DNA of 64,000 bases, taken from the NCBI GenBank assembly GCA_964571135.1, contig CAZMZW010000004.1, positions 62,001-126,000 on the forward strand, read 5' to 3'. The position numbers were made by a program, and so were the translations under genes. The notes under the pieces were generated by a model that did not search any database, was not told the origin of the DNA, and worked only from the letters and a program-made list of their open reading frames with translations. The stretch is from CAZMZW01 sp964571135 (GTDB taxonomy: Bacteria; Chloroflexota; Anaerolineae; Anaerolineales; Anaerolineaceae). This document shows positions 27,024-36,773 of this stretch, one piece after another (position 1 is the stretch's first letter; the number at the start of each line of letters is the position of its first letter).

Positions 27024-29522
27024 TTAGATATTTACTTCGGGCAGCGCTTCCACCTGAGGTTCAGGCTCATCCCGTCTGGTCAGCATAAACTTGCCTTCTG
27101 TATCCACATCCACCCAGATGGTTTCGCCGTCTTTGAAATTTTCTGCAAGCAAGGCGTCTGAGAGCTGGTCTTCAATCTCCAGTTGAATCACACGCCGCAG
27201 AGGTCTGGCGCCCATTTCCGGATCAAATCCTTTTTCCGCCAATTTTCCAAGGGCAGCATCGGTCGCCATCAAGGTGATCTGGCGTTCCTTCAAACGCTCA
27301 GCCACTTTCTTTAATTCCAGCGTGGCGATATTGCGAATATTCTCCCTGCTTAAGGCATGGAAAACGACCACGCTGTCCAGGCGGTTGATGAATTCCGGCC
27401 GGAAATTTTTCTTGAGCGCTTCCAACAGCTTTTTGCGCATTTCCTCATAGGCTGATTTATCATCTGTATTCTGGTCCCGGGCTAATTGAAAGCCCAGCCC
27501 GCCTTCGCGGCGGATCAGATCCGCTCCAATATTTGAGGTCATCACAATGATCGTATTGCGGAAGTCCACCTTGCGCCCCTTGGCATCCGAAAGCTGGCCT
27601 TCTTCCATGATTTGAAGCAGAATGTTGTGTGCCTCAGGATGGGCTTTTTCCACTTCATCGAATACAACAATGGAGTAAGGATGGCGGCGGATGGCCTCGG
27701 TAAGCTGCCCGGCATCTTCGTAGCCCACATAACCAGGAGGGGCGCCTGTCAATCGGCTGACGCTGTGGCGTTCCATGAATTCAGACATATCCAATTGGAT
27801 GAGCGCATCTTCGCTTCCAAATAAAAAGCGTGCCAATGCTTTGGTGAGTTCTGTTTTGCCAACTCCGGTCGGTCCCAGGAACATAAAGGAGCCGATCGGC
27901 CGTTTTGGATCTTTCAACCCAACCCGCCCGCGGCGGACTGCCTTGGAGATCTGTTCAATCGCTTCTTCCTGCCCGACAATGTGGCTGTGCAGTTCATCTT
28001 CCATTTTCAAAAGGCGGATGGATTCCTCCTGGGCCATTTGCATCACCGGCACTCCCGTCCACATGGATACCAGTTCGGCAATATCATCCGGGGTGACGGT
28101 AGGCGCAGCTGCGCGGTCCCAGCCCTTGTTGAATTCAGCCAGTTTTTTCTCCAGTTCGCTCACCTGGGAGAGAAGCGTCTGGCTTTCATCCAGGTGGCCT
28201 TGCTCCACAGCCTCATTGTATTTCTTACGCAGGCTGCGCAGATCCTTCATCATTAGTTTGGTGGTTTTGGCCGAGTCGCTTTTATACATGCGCACCCGCG
28301 AGGCGGCCTCATCAATCAGGTCAATGGCTTTATCCGGTAAAAAACGGTCGGTAATATAGCGGGCAGCCAGGTTCACTGCAGCTTCCAATGCGTCATCCGA
28401 AATGACCAGGCGATGATGTTCCTCATAGTTTTTACGAATACCATGGAGGATCTTGATCGTCTCTTCCTTGCTCGGTTCATTCACCAGAATGGGTTGGAAA
28501 CGTCGTTCCAGGGCTGCGTCGCTTTCGATACTTTTCCGGTATTCATCCAGCGTGGTGGCGCCGATCACTTGCAGCTCACCGCGCGAGAGAGCAGGTTTGA
28601 GGATATTGGCAGCATCGACTGAGGATCCCGCCGCACCGGCTCCCACCAGCATATGGACTTCATCAATAAACAGGATTGAACCTGTGGCTTTTAATTCGTC
28701 TATCACCCGTTTCAGGCGTTCTTCAAATTGACCCCGGTACATGGTGCCGGCGACAAGTGAACCAACATCCAGGCGCAGAACGCGTTTTTCCAATAATAAA
28801 CCCGGCACATCGCCGTCAACGATACGCTGTGCCAGACCTTCCACAATGGCGGTCTTGCCCACCCCGGGTTCACCAATGAGGGCGGGGTTGTTCTTATTTC
28901 GCCGCGCAAGAATTTGTATAACGCGTTCTATTTCTTTTTCACGCCCAATGACTGGATCCAGCTTTCCTTCTTCGGCCATGCTTGTTAGATCAACGGCCAG
29001 CTGATCCACCAAAGGTGTTTTGGACTGGCTTTTCGCGCTGCTTTTTTTGGAGGCGCGTTCACCTACATTGGCCATGCGGTCCTGGGCTTCATTGATCACT
29101 CGCATCACCTGTCGGCGCACCTGTTCCGGCGTCACTCCCAGTTTAACCAGCACTTCGCGCGCCAGGCCCATATCCAGCTTGAGAATGGCCAGCAGCATAT
29201 GTTCCGTGCTGACAAACTCGCTTTTCATTTGGCGCGCCTGTTCGATGGCCAGATCCAATATTTTCTCGGCATCGGGAGCCAGGTCAATTTTGTCTTCGCG
29301 GTATGTGCCAACCCCGCTTAAGCGCAGGGTCATTTCGCGCGCACGGTCAGTGTCCACCCCCAGGTCACGCAATGCACGCCCTGCCACACCGTTCTCTTCT
29401 TCCACCAGGCCCAGTAATACGTGCTCAGAACCGATCATGCGCTGCTGCATGCGTTCGGCTTCTTCATGCGCCAGGTGTAAAACGCGCTTGGCCAGGTCGG
29501 TAAATTGTTCCAAACCAGACAA
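27024..29522 (-). CDS. clpC: ATP-dependent Clp protease ATP-binding subunit ClpC
   Basis: 832 residues. Two N-terminal Clp repeats (FTDLAKRVLHLAHEEA; EHMLLAILKLDMG). AAA-1 has Walker A GEPGVGKTAIVEGLA. A short coiled-coil middle domain carries the UVR-like spacing of ClpC rather than the long ClpB one. AAA-2 has GPTGVGKTELTKALA, and the C-terminal domain is MGARPLRRVIQ. Unfolds proteins for ClpP; no clpP is in the window. TTG start at 29522 with AGGAGG 5 nt upstream. No CtsR or CIRCE operator is evident. Confidence 0.96.
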   Translation of the reverse strand: MSGLEQFTDLAKRVLHLAHEEAERMQQRMIGSEHVLLGLVEEENGVAGRALRDLGVDTDRAREMTLRLSGVGTYREDKIDLAPDAEKILDLAIEQARQMKSEFVSTEHMLLAILKLDMGLAREVLVKLGVTPEQVRRQVMRVINEAQDRMANVGERASKKSSAKSQSKTPLVDQLAVDLTSMAEEGKLDPVIGREKEIERVIQILARRNKNNPALIGEPGVGKTAIVEGLAQRIVDGDVPGLLLEKRVLRLDVGSLVAGTMYRGQFEERLKRVIDELKATGSILFIDEVHMLVGAGAAGSSVDAANILKPALSRGELQVIGATTLDEYRKSIESDAALERRFQPILVNEPSKEETIKILHGIRKNYEEHHRLVISDDALEAAVNLAARYITDRFLPDKAIDLIDEAASRVRMYKSDSAKTTKLMMKDLRSLRKKYNEAVEQGHLDESQTLLSQVSELEKKLAEFNKGWDRAAAPTVTPDDIAELVSMWTGVPVMQMAQEESIRLLKMEDELHSHIVGQEEAIEQISKAVRRGRVGLKDPKRPIGSFMFLGPTGVGKTELTKALARFLFGSEDALIQLDMSEFMERHSVSRLTGAPPGYVGYEDAGQLTEAIRRHPYSIVVFDEVEKAHPEAHNILLQIMEEGQLSDAKGRKVDFRNTIIVMTSNIGADLIRREGGLGFQLARDQNTDDKSAYEEMRKKLLEALKKNFRPEFINRLDSVVVFHALSRENIRNIATLELKKVAERLKERQITLMATDAALGKLAEKGFDPEMGARPLRRVIQLEIEDQLSDALLAENFKDGETIWVDVDTEGKFMLTRRDEPEPQVEALPEVNI

Positions 29523-29549
29523 AATTGCCTCCTTTAGAGATCATGGGAA

Positions 29550-29578
29550 ATATTACGTAGAGGAATTCTACCAAACAA
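29550..29578 (-). promoter_or_regulatory. possible promoter of clpC
   Basis: On the minus strand TTGTTT, 17-bp spacer, TAATAT, placing transcription start about 20 bp before the TTG start codon. Sigma-70-like match of medium quality. Confidence 0.4.
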
Positions 29579-29662
29579 TCCTCTCGTAAAAGCTCTCAGA
29601 AAAAGATTTTATGGAATGTTAATATTATGCCCCGGCGAGTATTTTGCCATTTCGGGGAGTTT

Positions 29663-30088
29663 TTATTCCAGGGTTAACCCTTCAAAGCGGCCGATCTTCT
29701 GCCGCCATTCTTCAGGTACAGGCTGAGTGGCGTGAGTGTGATAATTATAAGAAACCCCCACAACCTCCGCCGTCGCCAACACGGCATGTGTGGTTTCATC
29801 TTCGATCTGGCATTCATAGGTCAGGCTTTTGTTACCTATTTTCGAAACGCGTACTCCCACGCGTATTTTTTGGCCGAGCATGATGGGCGCTTTATAGGAT
29901 ACATGTACATCTGCAACAATCAACCCCAGATCAATAAAAGATTTACCATCCCAGAGCTTCAGCTCCACCAGGTAAGCGAAGCGTGCCTGTTCGATATAAG
30001 TGAGGAATTTAGCATTATTGACATGCCACTGCGGGTCCAGGTCTCCGTAGCGCACCTGGATGGGGTAATAGAATTTATACTCTGCCAT
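29663..30088 (-). CDS. acyl-CoA thioesterase, hotdog fold (4HBT/FcbC-like)
   Basis: About 141 residues from the ATG at 30088 (MAEYKFYYPIQVRYGDLDPQWHVNN). The frame is open to 30196, but the upstream part is not family-like. YGDLDPQWHVNNAKFLTYIEQARF contains the catalytic Asp of the 4HBT/YbgC-type hotdog thioesterases. Hydrolyses acyl-CoA; substrate unknown. Upstream of clpC on the same strand with a 140-bp gap. Confidence 0.85.
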   Translation of the reverse strand: MAEYKFYYPIQVRYGDLDPQWHVNNAKFLTYIEQARFAYLVELKLWDGKSFIDLGLIVADVHVSYKAPIMLGQKIRVGVRVSKIGNKSLTYECQIEDETTHAVLATAEVVGVSYNYHTHATQPVPEEWRQKIGRFEGLTLE

Positions 30089-30177
30089 GATTCTGCCTTT
30101 TCCAATAATTATATTGAGTTTTTTGGTTGGATGTGCAATAATATTTATTAAACCTTTATAAAAAGGGGTACTGTGGC

Positions 30178-31281
30178 ATGAAAAATAATCGATCAAAAGT
30201 TGCTTTTTCGGTTTTCATCCTTTCACTTTTCTTGTTCAGTAATGCATTCTCTACATTGCCAGCCAATACCACCGCCCAAACCTCAAGTAGCTCGATCATC
30301 GCAAGCTATTTGGATATTGACCCAAATACAAAAATGCCCCGCTCCAATGGTGCTTACAAGATCGACCTGGATGATGGCAGTATCACCCAAATTGTGGCGG
30401 ATGGCGGCAAAGTGGAGGCTGCGTCACCAGATGGGCGGCACCTGTTGGTTTTCAAACCCGGCGAACTTCTCGTCACGGATCTCGACGGTAACACCATAAG
30501 CCAGGTTTCCGTCACCTTCAATGGCAATTCTGAGTTTAAACAAGCTTGCTTCAGCCCGGATTCCACACGTGCAATTTTCATTGCCCAGGATTCCGAGACG
30601 CCCAAAAAAGGGATTTATTCCACCGATCTTAATGGTACCGAATTCCTGCAAATTGCAAAACCTGGCACGAATCCTTTAATCCTCTTTTCTGCCTTTGATC
30701 CTGATAGGGTTTATTGGCTGAAAGCCACCGTGGATAAAAACAACATCCCCAGATATACAAACCTGATGTACACCAATCTTTCCACCAAATTGACCAAGAC
30801 TGCCTGGGTAGCCCCCACACCTTTTATCGTGTTTTCACCGGATAAAATCCATATGGCTTATCTTCCCAAGATGACCTCAATCTCCAAGAATATTCTTAAC
30901 ATAAGCGAATTGGACGGCAAGAACAGGGTTGATCTGATCGGGCCCAGGTCACCAGACAAAGAAATGCGTGATGTTTATTTAACCGGAAAATACTGGGCTT
31001 ACCCGCGCACCTGGTCTCCAGATGGCAGTCAACTGCTGGTGCATGTCTATAAACAAGTGACCGCCACTGACGAGTATTATTTATTTGACGTTAAGGGAAA
31101 TGTGATCAGCCGCCGCCTGCCGCTCAGTTGGTCAACCGCCTGGTCGCCAGATGGCACCCAGATCGCCTTTTTCTCAAACGGCATTTTAAGTATTTTCGAT
31201 CTGATATCCAACAATATTGTAAGAACCTTTAATTTGGCCAGTGGTTGGAACGTGACCCTATACTGGGTGAGAAACAAATAA
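30178..31281 (+). CDS. secreted TolB-like beta-propeller protein
   Basis: 367 residues. An N-terminal hydrophobic signal (residues 8-25, FSVFILSLFLFSNAFS) with no lipobox Cys. Several WD40/TolB-like repeats with the SPDG..I.F pattern: ASPDGRHLLVF, FSPDSTRAIFIA, FSPDKIHMAYL, WSPDGSQLLVH, WSPDGTQIAFFS. Probably a protein-protein interaction scaffold on the outer face. No catalytic domain is attached. Confidence 0.8.
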   Translation: MKNNRSKVAFSVFILSLFLFSNAFSTLPANTTAQTSSSSIIASYLDIDPNTKMPRSNGAYKIDLDDGSITQIVADGGKVEAASPDGRHLLVFKPGELLVTDLDGNTISQVSVTFNGNSEFKQACFSPDSTRAIFIAQDSETPKKGIYSTDLNGTEFLQIAKPGTNPLILFSAFDPDRVYWLKATVDKNNIPRYTNLMYTNLSTKLTKTAWVAPTPFIVFSPDKIHMAYLPKMTSISKNILNISELDGKNRVDLIGPRSPDKEMRDVYLTGKYWAYPRTWSPDGSQLLVHVYKQVTATDEYYLFDVKGNVISRRLPLSWSTAWSPDGTQIAFFSNGILSIFDLISNNIVRTFNLASGWNVTLYWVRNK

Positions 31282-31336
31282 CACTTCATCATTTGCCTTA
31301 TAATAAATTCTGAGATCAATTTTACGGAGGAATACT

Positions 31337-31609
31337 ATGCCCATACTCGATGATATTTCCAAGGGACTCAAAAAAGGCGCGGAGAAAGCCAGCGATGCAC
31401 TTAGAACGCTTGAAATCAACCAGGAAATTGGTAAACTGGAAAGTTCCATTTCTGCGAAAAAAGTGCAAATCGGAGACCTTGTTTTTGGGTTGCACGCGGC
31501 TAAAAAACTAACTATCCCCGAGCTTGAAACTGCATGCATCGAAATCGAAGACTTCAAATCCCAGATTGAAGAAAAGAAAAAACTGATCGTACAGATCAAT
31601 AACGACTGA
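31337..31609 (+). CDS. small coiled-coil protein, unknown function
   Basis: 90 residues, mostly helical with heptad-like spacing (LEINQEIGKLESSISAKKVQ; ELETACIEIEDFKSQIEEKKKL). No membrane segment. Resembles the helical front part of small zinc-ribbon proteins, but the Cys pairs are absent. GGAGG site 6 nt before the ATG, TATAAT at 31299, and a strong terminator directly after, so it is a separate transcription unit. Confidence 0.75.
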   Translation: MPILDDISKGLKKGAEKASDALRTLEINQEIGKLESSISAKKVQIGDLVFGLHAAKKLTIPELETACIEIEDFKSQIEEKKKLIVQINND

Positions 31610-31624
31610 TTCTATAAGGTTTCC

Positions 31625-31670
31625 AAATACCCTCATCTTGATCAAGATGAGGGTATTTTATTTTATTTTG
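31625..31670 (+). terminator. rho-independent terminator
   Basis: A 34-bp perfect palindrome with arms AAATACCCTCATCTTGA / TCAAGATGAGGGTATTT, followed by T-rich sequence. Confidence 0.9.
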
Positions 31671-31772
31671 CAATTTCAGTGAAGAAATACACTTATTTAT
31701 TGTTTTATTAACCTCAAATTAATAAATGAAATACAATTGGAACCTATAAAAAAAATACTAAAGGATCCATCC

Positions 31773-32426
31773 ATGCGAAAACTAACTTATTTTCTATTTA
31801 TTTTTATGTTCCTCTTGGCAGCCTGCTCACCGAAAACTTATACTGAGAAAGACCTGGCAGCAGTAAAACTCACCCAGCAGGACCTGCCAGCCGAATTTGT
31901 TCAAAGCGCTGATGCTGATATTCAAAGTTTCACTCCCCTTGCCAATAGTCTTTTAAAAGCGTTCTTCACCAGTGAAGCCACAGGTAAGATCATCAATACC
32001 ACAATGTTCAGTAAGGATGGCATGGATGCAGCGTACGGTATTGTTAGTTTTCAATATTACCCCCTCTCAGTGACAGAAAAACAACAGGTTCTTACCGAAA
32101 CTAAAAAACAGGATATTGTCACTTGCTGTAAAATGCTGGTGAGCATGCTGCAGGGGGATGAAACCTCCTGTGCTAAACCGGAATTTACTTCAATGATCAA
32201 GGTGGTTCCCGGTTTGGATAAGATCGCAGACGGCAGCTTGGGATGCACGCTCACTATTACTGGAGACTCCTATTTTGAGCTTGGTTATGTAATTAATCAA
32301 AACGTCATTTCAGTCATTTTCGAAGGTTTTTCTCAAGCCACCCAGGATGCCAAGATCACGCCTCTTTTAGATTTGAAAACCATGTTGACATTAATGAACG
32401 GCAAGTTATCCTCAGGAGCAAAATAA
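31773..32426 (+). CDS. lipoprotein of unknown function
   Basis: About 217 residues from the ATG at 31773 (MRKLTYFLFIFMFLLAACSPK, lipobox LAAC). An ATG at 31737 would add 12 residues that spoil the signal peptide. The mature part begins YTEKDLAAVKLTQQDLPAEF and contains two Cys pairs that could form disulfides (TCCKM, SCAKP, LGCTL). No known domain recognised. AAGGA site upstream. Confidence 0.75.
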   Translation: MRKLTYFLFIFMFLLAACSPKTYTEKDLAAVKLTQQDLPAEFVQSADADIQSFTPLANSLLKAFFTSEATGKIINTTMFSKDGMDAAYGIVSFQYYPLSVTEKQQVLTETKKQDIVTCCKMLVSMLQGDETSCAKPEFTSMIKVVPGLDKIADGSLGCTLTITGDSYFELGYVINQNVISVIFEGFSQATQDAKITPLLDLKTMLTLMNGKLSSGAK

Positions 32427-32561
32427 TCATTCGGTAGTAGAAAACTGGTGGTAGTCACCCAGTTCTTTATTTAATGATTTTTATTACTTGCAAGATTACG
32501 TTTTCTTGTATAGACTTAGAATATGGACAATTTTTAGGTTATTTATCCAAGAGGATTAATT

Positions 32562-32957
32562 ATGCAAATTACACGTCAGGCTGATTATGCACTGCGGGCG
32601 GTCAAATACCTTGCCCATCTGGCTCCCGGAGAGAAAGCTTCCACAGGCGCCATTGCCAAAGAGCAGCGCATACCACCTTCTTTTTTAGCCAAGATCATCT
32701 CGCAGCTTTCAATTGCCGGATTGATTCATACAGCGCGGGGTGCACGCGGCGGGGTTTTCCTCTCGCGCGCCTCATCCGATATATCCATTCTGGATGTGGT
32801 TGAAGCAATCGATGGTCCCATTACTATGAATGAATGTACCACCAACCCCGGCACTTGCTCTTTTTCATCTGACTGTGTATTGCATGACCTCTGGTGCAGT
32901 ACTCGCGATGAGCTGGTCACCAAATTAAAGAAGACTTCCTTCTCCCAAATTGCATAG
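32562..32957 (+). CDS. Rrf2-family transcriptional regulator
   Basis: 131 residues. Rrf2 winged helix: MQITRQADYALRAVKYLA, then IPPSFLAKIISQLSIAGLIHTARGARGG. A three-Cys cluster ECTTNPGTCSFSSDC is positioned as in the Fe-S-binding members (IscR/NsrR type), suggesting redox or iron-sulfur sensing. No Fe-S assembly genes are next to it, so the regulon is unclear. AGAGGA site upstream. Confidence 0.92.
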   Translation: MQITRQADYALRAVKYLAHLAPGEKASTGAIAKEQRIPPSFLAKIISQLSIAGLIHTARGARGGVFLSRASSDISILDVVEAIDGPITMNECTTNPGTCSFSSDCVLHDLWCSTRDELVTKLKKTSFSQIA

Positions 32958-32974
32958 GTTTGAGAACTATTTAC

Positions 32975-33003
32975 AAAAAAACCGCTTGAGTAAGCGGTTT
33001 TTT
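32975..33003. terminator. bidirectional terminator
   Basis: AAAAAACCGCTT / AAGCGGTTTTTT stem with a 5-nt loop between the Rrf2 gene and the convergent GT39-like gene. Confidence 0.9.
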
Positions 33004-33042
33004 AATGCTTTGCTGAATTCTTCTCACCTATAGAATATCAAT

Positions 33043-34731
33043 TTACTTCTTTACCAATAAAACTACCTGTCCGGCGGGATCAGGATAAAAGGTGTACATC
33101 TGCTGGATCTCTTTTTCCCAACTTAAATTCGCTGATACAATCTGCCAATCAGTATTGCTTAAAAGCACATAATCAAATTTCGTTGCTGTTATCTCTTCAC
33201 CGGTTTTATCGGGAAACGATCCCAGAATGAAATTTGGCCGGGTGGCCTTGCCATTGAAAAATAAATTAAAAATTGCCAGAAGTTCGTCCCGGTTGGAGCT
33301 CAGGGCTCTTTTTCCATTTGCTTTTGCTTCATCGGGTATCCTGACAGAAAAATACATTCTCATCCCATCTGAATATTCTATCTGGTCTTTATAGGTGATA
33401 AAAGGAGAATAATACTCATTGAACATTTTCGCTTGATACGGTTCACGAAAGATATACTTCTGGTTATAAGAAAGGGGTGTGAGCAGCAGGGCAAAAATGC
33501 AAACCACTGGAATGATTATATTGAACCAGTTCATTTTCCTCACAAAAATAATAAAACCCAGCAACAGGCAGAGCAGTATTGGCTGAAAAATACTGTCCAA
33601 AAAACGACCAAAATCCCAGTTGAAGCTCAAGGTCCAACCGACAAAGGATTGGCGTAGAAGAACTACAAGAACAAGACCTGCCAGAAGCATGCTGGCCATA
33701 CTAATTTTCTCTCGTCCAATTTTTGGCCATTCAAAATGCAGAAACTGCGGCGCCAAAATGGCGATTACTGGCAGCGCTGGAAAATAAAAGCGTGGGATCA
33801 ATCCCCAAGGGATCTTAAGCATATTCAGCGTCATAAATACTGCTAAAACCAGGGGAAAAAGCCAGACAATTCTAAGTGAAGGTGATTCTTTCTCCTCGTA
33901 TTGCATTACCCCGCTGATCAGGTAAAGAAGAAAAGGTAGCATCAGTTCTGCCAGAAGAAATTTGGTGAAATAACTGGCCGGCTCCTGGCGGAATCCTCCC
34001 GTATAGGCATAGTTTTCAAATACTGCTGCGAAGGTCTGCGGGTTGATCGCAAAGAAGGGGTTATGCAGAAATACGGTGTCAAGAAGAATGAACAGCCCGA
34101 CTGCCGCAAAGACTCCGATAAGAAAAGGTTTAACCAGAGGAAGGATGTTTTTAAACGAGATCTTTCCATCCTCATTAAAAAGCAATCCAAGTAAAAGTAT
34201 GTTCGCAAACAGGGTTGTTTCTTTGGTTTTAAATGAAAGAAACACAATCGCACCGAGAGCAACTATCGCCCAGTTGTGCTTGCGGCCTCCGCGAATGGTA
34301 TACAGGTAAACAGTAAGCAAAACAGTGGTCATTGCCATGGCAGTAATATCCACTGAGGTCACTCCGCAATATTCGCTGATGAATCGATAGGAAAAAAAGA
34401 CCATTACTGCCAGCATCCCATGCAGAGGATTGCTGTGTTTGAAAAAGCTGCGCGCATTCCAATACACCAGCAGGGCAGTTAATGCGATCAGGAAACCCCA
34501 AAATATCTTGACCCCCGTGAGCGGCGTGGGCGACAGGCTCATGAATAATTTCTGCAAATAAACATGGAAATAGCGGTTGGCGTAACTGGGGTTTTGAATA
34601 TTATTCAGACCCGCATTGATATATAAAAGCTCATCAGAATAGGACGGGCCGCTGCCCATTATGGAAAAAGTAATCCAGACAACTAAGGCGGATATCCCGC
34701 TAAGAATTTTTTCAAGTTTGGAGTGTATCAA
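33043..34731 (-). CDS. GT39-like multi-spanning glycosyltransferase
   Basis: About 562 residues. Around eleven membrane helices plus a C-terminal outer domain of about 130 residues. The early loop GPSYSDELLYINAGLNNI carries the acidic pair placed where PMT/ArnT (GT39) enzymes have their catalytic Asp-Glu. Such enzymes transfer sugars from polyprenyl phosphate on the outer face. The start is unclear: TTG at 34731 has AAAGAG upstream. The frame is open to 34830, but that would overlap the divergent hutI. A fainter relative of the two proteins at 42-47 kb. Confidence 0.72.
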   Translation of the reverse strand: MIHSKLEKILSGISALVVWITFSIMGSGPSYSDELLYINAGLNNIQNPSYANRYFHVYLQKLFMSLSPTPLTGVKIFWGFLIALTALLVYWNARSFFKHSNPLHGMLAVMVFFSYRFISEYCGVTSVDITAMAMTTVLLTVYLYTIRGGRKHNWAIVALGAIVFLSFKTKETTLFANILLLGLLFNEDGKISFKNILPLVKPFLIGVFAAVGLFILLDTVFLHNPFFAINPQTFAAVFENYAYTGGFRQEPASYFTKFLLAELMLPFLLYLISGVMQYEEKESPSLRIVWLFPLVLAVFMTLNMLKIPWGLIPRFYFPALPVIAILAPQFLHFEWPKIGREKISMASMLLAGLVLVVLLRQSFVGWTLSFNWDFGRFLDSIFQPILLCLLLGFIIFVRKMNWFNIIIPVVCIFALLLTPLSYNQKYIFREPYQAKMFNEYYSPFITYKDQIEYSDGMRMYFSVRIPDEAKANGKRALSSNRDELLAIFNLFFNGKATRPNFILGSFPDKTGEEITATKFDYVLLSNTDWQIVSANLSWEKEIQQMYTFYPDPAGQVVLLVKK

Positions 34732-34832
34732 TGAATGCTCTTTAATTTTTAGAGAATGGGTAGATTTTACTATAGTCCCGCGACCTGCTTGCTGATGGAT
34801 TGTTATGTATAATTGCAGGTCAAAACCCATTT

Positions 34833-36113
34833 ATGCTAATCCATTCTGCTTCTCAATTACTTACTTTGACTGCCGCCCCCCAGCGCGGATTGCGCCTGGG
34901 TGATTTGGGCTTGATTAAAAATGGCGCGGTATTGATCCAGTCAGAAAAAATCATTGCGGTGGGAAGCACGCCTGAGTTACTTGCCGCTTATCCGCAAGAA
35001 CCCCGCCTGGATGCTGCCAACTGTGTGGTGATGCCCGGTTTAATTGATGCGCACACCCACATGGTGTGGGCCGGTGATCGTGCAGCCGAGTTCGAAATGC
35101 GCTTGCAGGGAAAAACTTATCTGGAAATCCTGGCTGCCGGCGGAGGAATTCTATCCACGGTCTCTGCCACCCGTAAGGCATCCCTGCAGGATCTCAAAGA
35201 ACAAACCCGCCAGCGGTCGCAGGAGTTGTTTCGGCACGGGACAACTACTGCTGAAGCAAAAAGCGGGTATGGCTTGGAACTAAAAAGTGAATTACAGCAG
35301 TTGCAGGTGCTGCTTGAACTGGACCAGGAAGGCCCTTTGGAAATTCAACCAACTTTTTTAGCCGCGCATGCCATTCCTCCGGAATTTTCAGCCAGCCCGC
35401 AGGACTATACTGATCTGATCTCTAATTCCATGCTGCCCACTCTATTGACCTGGTGGCCAGAAAATGCTCCTAATCGGAAACCGCCTTTTGTGGATGTTTT
35501 TTGTGAACAAGGCGCATTCACATTGCAGCAAACCCGCCAAATTCTGACAGCAGCCAAAGCGCTGGGTTTTCCGCTCAAAGTCCATATTGATGAATTTGAG
35601 AACCTGGGGGGGACAGCCCTGGCGGTTGAACTGGGAGCAGTTTCAGCAGACCATCTGGTAAAAACATCATTGGAAGATGTTTCAAAACTGGGAAAGAGTG
35701 CAACCGTTGCTGTTTCTTTGCCCTGCACTCCTTTTGGATTGGCGGAACAGTCTTATTCCCCGGCTCGTGCATTTCTGAATGCGGATTCGATTTTTGCCAT
35801 TGCCTCTGATCTCAATCCAGGCACTGCCTGGTGCGGAGACATGCAATTTGTGCTTGCCCTTGCTTGCCGCTACCTGCGCCTGACCCCCGCACAAGCCATT
35901 GCCGCTGCCACAATCAACGCAGCCGAAGCCATTCAATGCTCCTCCCGGCTTGGATCGATTCATGCCGGCAAACAGGCTGATCTGTTGATTCTGAATGTTC
36001 CCGATTATCAACAGTTGGGATACCGGTTTGGGGTAAATTTAGTAAAGACCGTTATCAAACGCGGACATGTTTATCCCATTCAAGACCACGACTTCAAAGA
36101 AAGCGTCCAATAA
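34833..36113 (+). CDS. hutI: imidazolonepropionase
   Basis: Third step of histidine degradation: hydrolyses imidazolone propionate to formiminoglutamate. About 426 residues from the ATG at 34833. Amidohydrolase metal motif GLIDAHTHMVWAGDR, HutI-specific GKTYLEILAAGGGILST, and later HIDEFE and SDLNPGT. An upstream ORF extension to 34800 has no role. TATAAT at 34806-34811 fits as its -10. hutH, hutU and hutG are not present here. Confidence 0.93.
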   Translation: MLIHSASQLLTLTAAPQRGLRLGDLGLIKNGAVLIQSEKIIAVGSTPELLAAYPQEPRLDAANCVVMPGLIDAHTHMVWAGDRAAEFEMRLQGKTYLEILAAGGGILSTVSATRKASLQDLKEQTRQRSQELFRHGTTTAEAKSGYGLELKSELQQLQVLLELDQEGPLEIQPTFLAAHAIPPEFSASPQDYTDLISNSMLPTLLTWWPENAPNRKPPFVDVFCEQGAFTLQQTRQILTAAKALGFPLKVHIDEFENLGGTALAVELGAVSADHLVKTSLEDVSKLGKSATVAVSLPCTPFGLAEQSYSPARAFLNADSIFAIASDLNPGTAWCGDMQFVLALACRYLRLTPAQAIAAATINAAEAIQCSSRLGSIHAGKQADLLILNVPDYQQLGYRFGVNLVKTVIKRGHVYPIQDHDFKESVQ

Positions 36114-36117
36114 GAAA

Positions 36118-36753
36118 ATGCTCAGTTTAGAAATGTCCCGTCAGTGGTACCCACAGGATGATGCCGTCCATGGTTTTGACCATATCGAGCGCGTCTATCA
36201 TCTATGTGAAAAGATCGGTGAAGAAGAAGGCGCCAACCTTGAAATTGTACGGTCTGCGGCTTTATTGCACGATTCCCAGGGCAGCGCTCCCGACGGTTCA
36301 GAAAGACCCAACCATCATCTTCTCTCAGCTGATTTCGCCGCCCGTGTTTTACAAGATGAGGGTTGGGATGAGCTGCGCATTCAAGCCGTACAGCATTGCA
36401 TCCGCGCCCACCGTTTCCGCCATAATGGTGAAGAGCCAGCAACGATTGAAGCCAAGGTCCTTTTTGATGCCGACAAACTGGATGTGATCGGCGCCATCGG
36501 GGCAGCCCGTACTCTGGGGTATGCACTTAAAGCTGGAACGCCTTTTTTTACTGAACCCTCAAAAAAGTTCATGGAAACTGGAGAAGAAGAACCCGGTGAA
36601 CTTCATAGTGCTTATCACGAATATCTTTATAAATTGCGCAAAATCAGTTCTATGCTCTATACGAATGCCGGCCGTCATTTAGCCGTGGAGCGTCAGAGCT
36701 TCCTGAATCAATACTTCGATGAATTGGCTGCAGAATATCGCGGCCAACGATGA
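36118..36753 (+). CDS. HD-domain phosphohydrolase
   Basis: About 211 residues from the ATG at 36118. The frame is open upstream to 36067, inside hutI. HD superfamily metal motif: HGFDHIERVYHLC, then ALLHD, later FDADKLD. Similar to YedJ/YpgQ-type HD hydrolases. Nucleotide substrate unknown. Starts 4 bp after hutI and lies 20 bp before the inositol phosphatase gene. Confidence 0.85.
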   Translation: MLSLEMSRQWYPQDDAVHGFDHIERVYHLCEKIGEEEGANLEIVRSAALLHDSQGSAPDGSERPNHHLLSADFAARVLQDEGWDELRIQAVQHCIRAHRFRHNGEEPATIEAKVLFDADKLDVIGAIGAARTLGYALKAGTPFFTEPSKKFMETGEEEPGELHSAYHEYLYKLRKISSMLYTNAGRHLAVERQSFLNQYFDELAAEYRGQR

Positions 36754-36773
36754 TTATTTGGAAGGATCAATAA

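Noticed and set aside
29523..29662. CIRCE or CtsR operator upstream of clpC
   Set aside because: No TTAGCACTC-type inverted repeat or CtsR heptad repeat is present.
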